NCBI GenBank assembly: GCA_024138015.1
Contig: JAMXBB010000001.1
Coordinates: forward strand, 90,523,936 to 90,587,935
Reading direction: 5' to 3'
Length of the DNA: 64,000 nt
Source of the DNA: Lumnitzera littorea
Lineage: Eukaryota; Streptophyta; Magnoliopsida; Myrtales; Combretaceae
Part shown: positions 12,721 to 24,155 of the stretch, one piece after another
Position numbering within the stretch: position 1 is the first letter of the stretch
Layout: every line of letters begins with the position of its first letter
The notes under the pieces: model-generated
The model's database searches: none
What the model was told of the DNA's origin: nothing
What the model saw: only the letters and a program-made list of their open reading frames with translations
Program-made: the position numbers and the translations under genes

Positions 12721-15700
12721 GGTCTTCGGCAATCCGCTTAAAGTGTGACTTGTCTGAACTGACTTTAAGATATTATAAATAAAATGAATAGAACACCTTA
12801 AGATCATTGAGAGTGATGAAAGTAAGCAGAACATAAAAGACTTAGATTATTAAGGTTATATATAAGTTATGTATGTGTAAAATAATATATAACGTAAATC
12901 TATAATGAGTAATAAGTAGTGCTAGTTAACTTTTATCATGTTCACTTTTGTATTTTGAACAATTGATTTATTCATAATTGGAAACGATAATGGATGATGA
13001 AGAGTTTATCGATTGTAGGAGTTAAATTGATGAAATTGTTTGAGATTGAATTGATTGGTTGCTGTTTTATATTCTGGTGAAATTATAGGAAGTACATATA
13101 TAAAGTGAATGAATTAGCTTGTAGAAGTTGAGTGATTGGAAGTATTGAAGGATGAATAGAAATTTGTATTATTAATACATCACTTGTTTAATTGAATGGA
13201 TTTTGAGGAAAAGTTGATGGTGATTGATGGAAGTATAATGGGAGAGTTTGTAATAAGAGTAAAGTGCAACCGAAACCTAGAATGTAGGTATGATAGAATT
13301 ACAAGGTGTAGAGTAGTTAAGCTTAGGATAATAAAAAGAATATGACTAGACTCAGAGGATACAATAGAATCTAATTAAGAGGATTTAGCAAAAGGTTGAA
13401 ACAAACTTGAAGATTAACTTATGTGGAATAATAAGTTTAATGAGATGATGTTCCATACTCTTGGTAAGATCATAGATACGCATCATAAATTGTACCCTAT
13501 GGTTAACAAGTGAATGAAAGATACTGGCAAAGGAAGCTAGAGTTGATATTACAAACACAATTTTGAAGAAATGATATGGGTAGGTTAAGAAAGCCATGTT
13601 TAAAATAACCTTGATGTTGTATCTCAGGCAAGTGTAGAATAGGGAAGGAACTTTAAGAAATACATAATAGAAATCTAACTTTAGGAAATCAAGATGATTT
13701 CCTAACAACTAAGGATAAGGTAAAGATGATTTAATGTATGAGCAAATCAAGAAGTATGAAAAAGATATGAAAGGAAACATAGCTCCATATCAAACTTTAG
13801 GAAAAGATTTTCATACAAGTTTAAGCGCAAAGTCATGTAAAAGTCAATGAAGTAAAGAAAGAGAAAACACTTAGTGTAGTGAATGATAATGATAATAATA
13901 GATTGTGTAAAGCTAAATCTTAAGATTTAGAAATATGTGATGATTAAGGTGAAGATAACTAGACACATAATTGATTTTTACAAGAAGTCGTGTTAATCTT
14001 GAAGGAATCGATAATTTGTAAAGTCAAAAGTTAGTAGGATAAAGTAACTTTTAGTGATCCAAATCCTTAGATAGTAATATAGATTGGAAACTTGAATATC
14101 ATTAACATGTTTAAGCTAAGATTTATGAAATCAACTCTTGTTGTCTCGACGTATTTGATATTCTTTGATGTATTTAGTTATCTTTGTATTATAAATATAA
14201 TCTTGTAAATAGTTTACTAAAATAGTATTTGCAAGCAACATATCTGGGAAAGTAAATAAGTGATATTTCAATGTGTATAAAAGACTATGTGTAGATTTTT
14301 TGTGATGAGAAGTTTATTCTTGACTTGATTTTTCTTCAATGTAAAGTTGAGTTCTGATATAAGTTTGTTCTTAATATAAAGATAACATTCTGATATATAC
14401 TCTTGAGTTGTGGAATTGAAACTGAAAGTTATGAAGATAGAAAATGTATGATCTGAAATGACATCAAATAGACTTCGAGTTTGAAATGCATATGGAGATC
14501 AATTTAAGTTTGTCAACTATTAAAAATAGGTATATAAACATAATATATAACAGATGACCTTTTTGCTTGTATCTTTTATTTGAAAAACGTTATGAAACTG
14601 TGACATTAAAGATAATGCTATATTACAAGGATGAATACAAGTAAGAAGTTATATACAAGTGTTGATCTAGTACAATTTCTTGTAGGTAAGAACTTAGGAA
14701 TCACAGGAGATATTCTTTTGTCATTATATGTGTATATAGGATGTGATTGGTATGAATGATTTGTGAATACTAAAACATTAATTGAAGATATATTGTTAAG
14801 AATTATATGACTTTGATTCAACAAAGAGTAATCACTCTAGTTCACAGACTTATAACCTATGTTGAGTTATACTATTGAAATATGTGAATAAGTAATACAC
14901 AAAAGTTATCACATTAATAGTACTTTTACGAGAAGACATATTAACCAAAGATGTAACGTGGAGATTAGGGAAAGGAATGGGGTATACATTATGGAACTTA
15001 ATTGGCAAAACAATCAAACTTTACTCAAAGGAATTAATTGAGATAAAACCATGTAGCGCTTGCAAATTATATTTAATAAAGTATAGAGTAAACTATCATA
15101 TTTAAAAGTGAGATATTGATGAAGTAGTTAGAAACCAAGGAAAATGACTAGAGAATATAAACTCATTTTTAAGTACTTTTACACTTAACAAATAACTAAG
15201 CGTTAACCCTAGGGATGATAGATATACAACAAGTTAAATAATGGAAAATTAAAGTAAATACCCAAGTAATAGAGATGTTGTTACAACATTTATTGATTGA
15301 AGATTATGATTTAAGAAGAATATAATAAAGAGTAACATCAGGAGCTTTGATTTTAAGGAATCGCTAACCCTCTTGAATTCATCAAGGTGATACGATACTT
15401 AAGATGAAATAAGATAAGCCGACCAAAACCAAAGATTGAATGGTTTAAATTAAGCTAAAATGAAAATATTCATGATTAGTGAGCAATGGAAGGAGATGTA
15501 CATAACTTTAACTAAAAAGATAGAAGCTAGATCATGATAAGACATAAGATGAAAGAGTTTCAAAAGGTCAATAGTACAATAAATTATGAGATAAACTTAA
15601 GGAAGGTATTACTAAAGTAGCACAAAGAATGAGATATGAAAAAATAGAAAGGAATGGACAAAGATAAAAAGAAAAAAAAAATCAAAGATAAACCCTTTCC

Positions 15701-17330
15701 TATTTAGGAGTAAGATACGAATTTATTTAAGAAAGTAAATGATATGTGTTCTAAGTTAGGAGTAAGACTTCTGATTATCACACCATATGAGCAAATGGGA
15801 ATGGTAATATATGTATTGCAAATATGTAAGATGTTTATGGAAGTTAACATAATTGGAAGTAAGGAGTAAATGATAGAGTTAAGTTATAACTAAAGACTTG
15901 GATCAATCTATTCATAAAAAAAAAAAAAGAATTATAGTGAAAAGCAATGTAGAGGAAAGTAAATTTTATTAAGGAAATATATTTAAAAAATAACCAGAAA
16001 CTCAATAAATTGAGTATATAGTAAAAGGAAAATCCTCAAAAGATTATGAAAATTATCAATTGGAAATAGTACAAAGAAGATTTAGCAAACATATAAGGTT
16101 GAACTATGCTTAGAGTGATGGAAATTAGATAATGGTAAAAGAATGTTACAATGGGGAAATATGCAAAGATGTGTAAAGTAAATTGATGCAAATCGTGCAG
16201 TTAAGGGAATACTACCTCGAAATAATCAGTAAAGTTGTACACTTCATTTTGGGTAGGAAAACAAAAGTGGAGATAAACTAGTGTATGGGACTAGGAATTT
16301 GATGGTTGTATAATAAGTACTTGGGTGCATACAAATATGCTAGAAGAGGATAGCAAATCTATAATTCTTATCTCTCTCCAACTAAATCCTTTGTTTGTTA
16401 CAAGTCTTGTGTCATTTCTAAGAACCCTTTGTCCTCAACTCAAATTACACATGTCATGTCAGTTAAAAAGTTAAAAACTGGTCCATGTCCATGTCCCTCT
16501 TGAATCGTTTTAGTTATGTCAATTGAGTTGTATTTGTTTATCAAGTTAGTCCTTATTTCATTCGAGTATAACTTGTAAAAAGATTGAGATTTGCTAACCT
16601 CAACTATACAATTATATGTGCTAATTTATGAAATGTTGAGCTCCTGACTGTAAAGACAACGTAGATATAAGGAGGAATTCCACTAAAGTGTTAACGGTAA
16701 GGAAGCAATCTCTCAACATAATGGATAATTGGGTTTAGAAGTTAATAGGGCGTAATAAGGAATAAAGAGAGGGGTTAAGATATACCTTAGTTTTTAAAAA
16801 TGAGTTAGAGGATGTTAGAAGTAAAGTTCACAACATATTGAGGATCAAAGGATAAATCATAATCATCATATTTGAGTATCACAAATTTGGAAGATTTAGA
16901 GACTACCGGAGTATGCTACATGGTGATAGTATGTAAGTTTATAAAGAATGCAACTGCAATATTGGGATTAAAACAATGGACCTAAGGAACCATTTGTGTA
17001 AATACTGAATAGATAAATCTCCAATTAAGAAAATCAAAATGTAATGTATATGAGAGCAATGTAAAGAGATAGTCTTAAGCTGAATTGATTGACAATAAAG
17101 GTGTGTGTTAGACCTATAAAAAGGGTTATACAAGTAGAAGATCAACTCATTCATGCACTTGATAAATAAGTTCATAGAATCGAGACGTGATTACTTAGAA
17201 TATTAGGTTAATGATATATCATATTTTCTTGATACAGATATCTGAATGAAGATTGAGGCTGTTGATGTGGAATAGCTAAGATGGATAATTGAAGTTTTAA
17301 GGATAAAACTTTTCTGAAGGAGGGTGGAAA
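12721..17330 (+). pseudogene. Degenerate gypsy gag-pol interior
   Basis: No reading frame of useful length survives on the plus strand. Two short islands fit a gypsy polyprotein in the right order and spacing. At 16225-16278 the frame gives ISKVVHFILGRKT, like the DRLTK.AHFIPV.T start of the gypsy integrase core. At 17293-17334 it gives SFKDKTFLKEGGNM, like the short acidic/basic tail ending in a Gly-rich run that overlaps the purine tract in chromovirus-type elements. I could not find the reverse transcriptase YxDD box. The long minus-strand frame at 13385-13708 is a shadow. Confidence 0.5.
17317..17330 (+). other. Polypurine tract of the gypsy element
   Basis: AAGGAGGGTGGAAA, all purines except one T, directly before the TATGAGCTCC start of the right LTR. 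This is the position of the plus-strand primer in LTR retrotransposons, and it sets the orientation. Confidence 0.75.
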
Positions 17331-20300
17331 TATGAGCTCCATAATTTCATGTAGTTGTTTGAATAAATAATTTAGGGCATTAGTTGAATGACTTAAAAAT
17401 TTACAAGTAAACTTAAGATATTAGACAAGGGCACCTCGTGAACTTAGATATTAGAAATATAATAAAATAAAAATAATATAGCCAAAATAGTGAAAAGTAA
17501 ATGTGAGCCCTATAATTGGCAAATAGGAATCAAGTAGGTTAATTTAGAACATCAGTGAAACTAACTTGATTAAATTAGAAATTTATGTATAGACTCGAGA
17601 CATTAGATGAAAAGACCCCATAGGCCTAGATATTAAAAAATATAATAAAATGATAATAATAAAGATAAAATAGTATAATTTAACTATATTAAGTATTATT
17701 CGTTGTAATTGCGTAAAATAGGTTTCGTTAATTCGTAAATTTTTAGATATAAGTTATATATGTAATAAAATTTATATGGGACATAAAATAACATATATAA
17801 TATATACGTATGTGTCATATGTAATTTTTAAGTATGTATGGATACCCATATTTAGTTAAAATACCCTAATATATACATTTAAGGCTAAAATACTTAAGAA
17901 AATCAATAAGAAATCATTAAAAAATTATAAAAAAATTCATTGTAGTTGGGAATTGGATTATAGGGTGTATGGAAGGAATCAAGGACAGCTATTGGAGTTC
18001 GATGATCAAATGACATGCAAATTATGTTAAGTATTAGAAGGAAATTACTAGGAAAAGAGAGAAAAAAAAAATCATTTCCGTGCAAGAACAACTCCAAAAG
18101 TTCAAAAAATCCTCTCTACTAAATACTATGGTCAGGTGAGGAGTTAGGAAAAACCAAAGTAAGTTAGATTGATCAAAGAAAAAAATCAAGGAAAAATAGT
18201 AATAATTAGTGAACAAATCGAGAGTTTGGTGGTTCACTGGAGTAAAGAGGAGTTGAGAGTCACTGGACTACACCACTACAAGGAGAGGCTAATGACTAGA
18301 GCTACTGACAAGAGGGTGGTCATCGCTGGTGGCTAGAGCTAAGATTTCCAATAGATGTCTATTCTTATCCGATTTTAGGAAAATTATTAAAAATATTAAA
18401 TATGCCTAGAAAAATATTAAAAAAATTTATTCTCATATATTTTGTATATAGAATCTAAGAAAAATATCACTTTGTATAAATTTATTAGCTAATATATACG
18501 TCATTAAGAAATCGAAAAAATTGGACGATTTTCAAAACTAAAATAAATTAGGCAAATAATGTGGTTTCTATCTCAATTTTTTTTTTTTTTTGACAAACTA
18601 TCCTAAGTTAATACTAAATTGCTATGTCAAAGTTTTTTGTGATACTAATTGTCATATTTTTCTTTGATTTTTTGAGTTAGCTATTGGGATTGAATCATAT
18701 TTTAGAATATGTATACTAATCTGGAGTGGTTAGATTGGTTATTGAAGTGAGAAGTGATAAGAAGTTGGTGGCTTTAAATATGAAAATTGGTATTTAACTA
18801 ATCTAGTGTATTTGAAACAATTGATGAATTGTGATGGGAATGGAGAAGAAATGAAGTTGAGGAAGGTTTGTTCAAGTGTTAGTTGTGGTTAAAAACTAAT
18901 TTCATAACTGTAAATTTGAAGAAAGATAGGAAATAAACTAATTATAGGACATTAACAAAAAGTAGAGGATTTTGATAATGAATAATGTACTAAATCGTTA
19001 CTTAAAGAGTAGGTTAGAGGCAAAAATTAATAAGTAAAAGTAAAAACAGGAGAAGTAGAGAATTAGTCAGATGATGATGTTATTAAAACTTTTAAAGATA
19101 ATAGGATCAAAAGGTAGCTTAGAGGATTTTGTAACAAGGACTTACCCTGAAAGAGTTTAGAGGATGTCTCAAAGGATAAAATCAATATAATGAATAACCC
19201 ATTAATAGCTCAAAGGGAAACTCGAAGGATTTCTGACTAAAGGAAATTATTGTAAATCCACTTAGAATCAAACCCAGAAGATTTTTGAACTAAAAAAAAA
19301 GTAACAGAAAACTACTCAAAGCATAGCTCAGATGATTTAGACTAGAGAAAACCACTTTAAATCCACTCAGATGATAGCTCAAAGGATTCAACTGATTAGG
19401 ATCATTTGTAAAAAACATTAATTGGTCAAGAAATCATGATTTTTAAATGAAACTAATTTATAAAATTTATGACTAAACAACTAAAAACAGATAAAACAAA
19501 CTAATAACTAGTTAATCAAAGCTTGAAAACTAATCTATTTTATATTTTAAGGACGCTTGAATATCAAGGAGACAATGGTCAAAAGTAAAGTATCCATAAG
19601 TGTAAGTAAGTGGAATAAGTACTTCACCATATTTTAGAGTATTGTTTAAAAATACTTAGAGACCTTAGTATGTATTATATTTGTGATTGTAAGTTATTAG
19701 CCTATGTATGTGTAGCGCATGTGCTTAGATATTATAGTGTTGATATAGAGTGCTAGACTTTATGTATTGGTTGTTTTATTGTATTGTGTTGATTAAATTA
19801 TGTGAAAATTGCTTGACCACCTTAAGAGGCGAATTAATTCAAACTTGACTTAATTTCTAACCGGACTTGCATTGTAACCCATTAGAGGAAACAAATAGGA
19901 TTCTCTAGCCAAACACAAACCATTCGATGAGAATAGTAGAAATGATCATTTTTCCCACCCTTAGTTGAACAAAGTGACAGGAGAGGAAGTCATGACAAGA
20001 TTGAAGACCATGGTTTGAAGGTAGTCTCAGGCAGTCTCAGGCAGTCTCAAGCAGTCTCAAGCAAAGTGTGTTTTTTTATTGCATAAGCCTTGGTTTGGTT
20101 CCGATTTGTGAAGTGTGCGGTGTGAAACTTCTTAAAACCCGAATTAGGGTGATCACAATTCTCTAATTTCACAATAACCAATCAACATTATGAGATGGCG
20201 TTTGCTTGAACATGCATTACATCTAATTAATTTTGCCTGAAAACCTTGGTTACTTGATGACTGAGATGTGTTATTGTCTCCATCTCATTTATTAAGCAAA

Positions 20301-20858
20301 ATGTTGCTCACTCCCTTATAGTTGTTTTGCAGGTCATTCAATAGACTCACTAGTATTACACCAAGTCCTAAGAAGACTAAGGAGCAGGGTCGAAAAGTGA
20401 GATTCAAGGCTAGTGGACTATGTTCTTAAATTATTTGTCGAAATTACTAACTTGTATGGAAACTAATTGGGTCTCTATTAACAACTCTCTAATTTTCAAT
20501 TATAGATACTGTTACTATGCCCTGTTAACCTGTGATCTTTTAGAAGCTTTATTATTAATCTCTATTTCCGCAACTCAATTTGCTTTTAAAACTTTTTCTT
20601 AAAATTGAGAATTTATAATCTAAATGATTTGTAAAGCTTAATTTCTTGATTATTTAAGCCATAAGTTTATTTTTTGGAATCATTTGAAAAATTATATTGC
20701 AAATTGATATCTATTAAACTCAAAATTGAATAGCTTAAAGTAGGGAAGTAGTAAATGTCTTGTGTATGCTATACCTACATTAGCGGTTGAATAGCTAACT
20801 TCTAGCTTAGTTTGGTTTATACAATGAGATTGTTACGACTCCAGTTTTAGGCATGATA
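17331..20858 (+). repeat. 3' LTR of the gypsy element (3528 bp)
   Basis: Partner of 8261-11752. Its terminal dinucleotides have decayed (TG to TA at the start, CA to TA at the end), consistent with methyl-cytosine deamination. It contains a private tandem array at 20021-20060. Confidence 0.85.
20021..20060 (+). repeat. 10-bp tandem array (five units) private to the 3' LTR
   Basis: Five successive units of G(T/C)AGTCTCA(G/A). The 5' LTR has only one related unit (GTAGTCTTTGG, near 10985), so the expansion arose after insertion. Confidence 0.85.
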
Positions 20859-20863
20859 ATTTC

Positions 20864-21545
20864 ATTCCTAATTAATACAAAAATATACTAAAAATTTCTA
20901 TGTGATAAAAGTTATTATATTTAACATGACTAATCACAATTGGTGTCATTTACTATATGTGATCTAATACACTTAATATATAATTTTTTATAATTAAAGA
21001 TGCGGCTACTCCTTAATTAACAAAAATATATCAATTCATCACATGATATCTTCGTGTATATATATATATATCTTTGAACAAATATATAACACTATATGCT
21101 CATAAAAATTAATTCATGAAGCATAAAGATTGGATTTGAATGTAATAATAGGCTAGAACATAAAATGAATATAGTGAATAAAATTCAAATAAACTTCATG
21201 TAACATAGTAGTGGGATGAAACACATCAACACAAATAAGCTATTAAAAACAACCACTCAAAAAATACCTTATGATCGACAATATGAAGGTCACGATGGCG
21301 AACCATTAAAGATAACAAACAATAGTCTTCACCTCCTTTTATTTTATTATTTATTTATTTACCTATTATTATTGTTGTTGTTGTTATTAAACTTACATGA
21401 GCTTTCAATATGTAAAAGAACTGGCTCGTGATCATAGCCTATAGAATACCCATGTAGAATTTCAAATTCTACTTAGAACAATCAAGGCTGAAGGTTAGAA
21501 TGCTAATGTAGTACAAATCCAAATAATCTCTACTAATCATTGATC

Positions 21546-21588
<43 letters not shown>

Positions 21589-21796
21589 GCTAACACATCA
21601 AGGCCTAAATCTTTATCAACACGTTAAGCAATCTTCCAAACTTAAACAGTTTGCCATTGTACATGAAGAAATTTCATATTACACTAAAAATGGTAGGAAA
21701 CCAATTTGATTAACCATGGCTTATTTAAGATTTAAGCCGATTTAACAAGAGAAAATACCAATTAAGGCAATGATAAGAAACCGTTTTGATGCCAAT
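20864..21796 (-). other. Copia leader remnant and primer-binding site
   Basis: Non-coding AT-rich sequence between the gypsy target site and the right copia LTR. On the minus strand, 21795-21781 reads TTGGCATCAAAACGG immediately after the LTR end (…CCAACA), resembling the initiator-Met tRNA primer site. A (TA)n microsatellite lies at about 21549-21586. Confidence 0.5.
21549..21586. repeat. (TA)n microsatellite
   Basis: Uninterrupted TA dinucleotides, about 18 units. Confidence 0.95.
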
Positions 21797-22117
21797 TGTT
21801 GGATTAAATATTTCAATTTGTATATGAAATTATACAAAAAGGTAACTACAATAGAATTGGATCAACAATACCTCAAGCTATTTACCAATAGATTTTCTCT
21901 CAAATAGTCTTTGATTTTAGAACTTAGATATTTTTAGCCCTTTGGAAAACTCACTTAATGATGTATAATTTATATATATATATATATAGTCTTCTCAAGG
22001 AATATTTTAAAAACCCCAAAGTAACATAGTTCATAAAAAAAAATATGAACCATAACTAGATAATGGGATTGGCCTTCATGTAACCACTTTATGTATTTTA
22101 TATTAGTAAAATACTTG
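21797..22117 (-). repeat. Right (5') LTR of the copia element
   Basis: Begins TGTTGGATTAAATATTTC on the plus strand, matching 307 onward. Shared blocks include TTATACAAAAAGGTAA, TTTTAGAACTTAGAT and the GTAACCACTTTAT(G/A)TATTTTATATTA end. Confidence 0.62.
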
Positions 22118-22122
22118 AATAT

Positions 22123-24111
22123 TGTAGAAGATTAAATTTAAGTTTGGGCTTCAAGCCTATTAATTAATTGGGTTTAACTCTTTGGGCTAAGGTAATGGGC
22201 TCAAAGAGTTGAGTCCAAATATTTAGGATGATCAAGGGAAATTTAGTATGGTGGGTTTAAAGCATGGCTTATTGAATTAGTTTGTTCGATCCAACCTTTT
22301 TTTGTTTGACTCATACTAAAACAGTAAACAAAGACTTTATCTAGACCTAAACCCATGAAAATAGCACACTTGAAATCCATTAATAAAAAGCTTCAATTTT
22401 AACCATTAATCACCATCATGGTTCGATAGATGCACGTTATCTAGTCATGTTCGTATCAGGTGACACGAGATGGGTAGTGAATAATGTCAGGAATAGCTAT
22501 CCCTACTAAGCTTATCCATTGGTCTTGAAATTGGTGTCCAAGCCTGCTCATTTGTCGAGCCTCATGGGCGCATCCATCGAGCCATTAGTAGTGAGTCGCG
22601 ACTGATGATGACACAATATAATTGATCCTTAATGAAGTTCAGTAGTTACATGTAGTGGATATCGGTTGTTTAAGATTTAAGCCCATGTATATAAATAATC
22701 ATATCACAAGTTTTATAATTATTATTATTACAAACAATTAATTTTGTACAGGCTTAAATAGGTACATAAGTTGAGCAGCTAGGGGTTGCTTTCATAATGC
22801 ACGTTCTCGAATTTGCTCCATGATCACGGTGGGCCCAAGAGGAAACTATATAGATTCTCAAGGACAAGTGAGTCTGAGACGGTGCTCAAACAAAGCAAAT
22901 AGGGGACCATGAAAATTTTGCAGGCAGATCAACTACCATTTTTTATAAATACCTCATTTATATCCTCATTTAAATAAGAGAAAAATCCCAATTAATATCG
23001 TTACTCTACTGGAACCTTGTTTTAAAGATCAAACACTTAAATACCTTAAGAACTCTACCCTATTCCTCATTAATTTTGAAGTTTAATGCCATCACGCTTC
23101 TCCACCTATCATCATATATATTAGAGCCTTATCAAGATTGTCTATTTCTCCTTCCTACACTTCTCTCTTAATCATCTCATAAGAGTCACTTAAGTCATTT
23201 CTATAATCACGTATGGTATAGCTTCCTACAAGGCATGCACATAACCCTTGCATCTGCAACCACACCTACACCCTTACAAATATAAAATATGTATTACAAG
23301 TATATTTGCAATTTTGTCCTTTGACCAGAAATGTACTAGTTGAAATTCTTATTCTCTTTCTACTTGTTTGATTGCATCAAATTTAACATTGATATACTTG
23401 GTGCACCCACAATAAACCAAATGCTTATCCATACATATTTATAGCCAAAGCCAAATTTTCCCGAGTTAATCCGAATTCATGAACTTAACTTTTTGAGCCT
23501 TGTCGTCTTATGCTAAAAAGTTAAGCCTCGACTACCATGAGACTTAGAGTTCATAAACTGATTTAGAACTACACAACCAATAATTTGATCAAGATGTTGC
23601 AACTATTTTATATTCAAGCAAGCTATTGAATTAAGCTAAATAGAATAACTCGACAAATGCAATCTTGGTCAATTAGCAAGAAAGGAAAAATTTGTCCTAC
23701 AAAGACTCTATACTTCACAAGAAACAAAATGCATACGGAATCCCTGTTCTCCTCATTTTTCATCTTATGTGTTATGATCATTTTTTTTTTTTTTATCAAA
23801 TTAACATATATAATAAATTTATATTTTAGTTTGGAAAACTCCATTTTATTTATTTAAGCACACCATCGTGGATGCATAATTCACTGGAATGTAATTTATA
23901 TGCATAATTATTCACCATTTTATTGCACCCGATGTGGTATCCATTTGTAGTATTCTTGATTCTTATTCCACTGATAGTGATAGGTCCATCTTTGGCGATG
24001 TACATGGGCAATTTGAGGTGTGAATATAGAGAAATGGGCCTTGAATTAATTATTGGTCATGCTCTTATTAATGCCACGACTGCAAGATATGTTTCAATTT
24101 TCCTATTATTC

Positions 24112-24155
<44 letters not shown>

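Larger units (their letters stand above)
8261..20858 (+). mobile_element. Ty3/gypsy LTR retrotransposon, both LTRs present, coding region decayed
   Basis: Two long direct repeats (8261-11752 and 17331-20858, about 3.5 kb each) align along their whole length, by eye roughly 85% or better, with many C/T and G/A changes. They begin TGTGAGTCCC / TATGAGCTCC and end GCGTGACA / GCATGATA. A purine tract (AAGGAGGGTGGAAA, 17317-17330) abuts the right LTR, fixing plus orientation. ATTTT (8256-8260) and ATTTC (20859-20863) are the target duplication with one transition. The 5.6-kb interior has no long frame. Traces of an integrase start (16225-16278) and of the polyprotein C-terminus (17293-17334) remain. 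LTR divergence says the insertion is old. It is inserted in the 5' leader of the copia element. Confidence 0.85.
307..22117 (-). mobile_element. Decayed Ty1/copia LTR retrotransposon, outer host of several nested insertions
   Basis: The segments at 307-688 and 21797-22117 are clearly alike: both begin TGTT(A/G)GATTAAATAT and share blocks through a common AATAAAATACTT-type end. I read them as the two LTRs of one minus-strand element. Next to the right copy, the minus strand of 21781-21795 reads TTGGCATCAAAACGG, close to the usual iMet primer-binding site TGGTATCAGAGC. Between the LTRs the minus strand carries gag (7124-7733) and pol (4509-2805, then 1444-689) in the expected order. All of it is full of stops and frameshifts. 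AATAT flanks both outer ends (302-306, 22118-22122), but in DNA this AT-rich that is weak support. The LTR ends away from TGTT are approximate. The family is firm; the outer boundaries are moderately supported. Confidence 0.72.

Noticed and set aside
13385..13708. 107-codon minus-strand frame in the gypsy interior
   Set aside because: Antisense to the element, no recognisable domain, low-complexity hydrophobic composition.
23923..24114. Short frame with one hydrophobic segment
   Set aside because: About 60 residues, no family recognised, no promoter or splice context; adjacent to a microsatellite.
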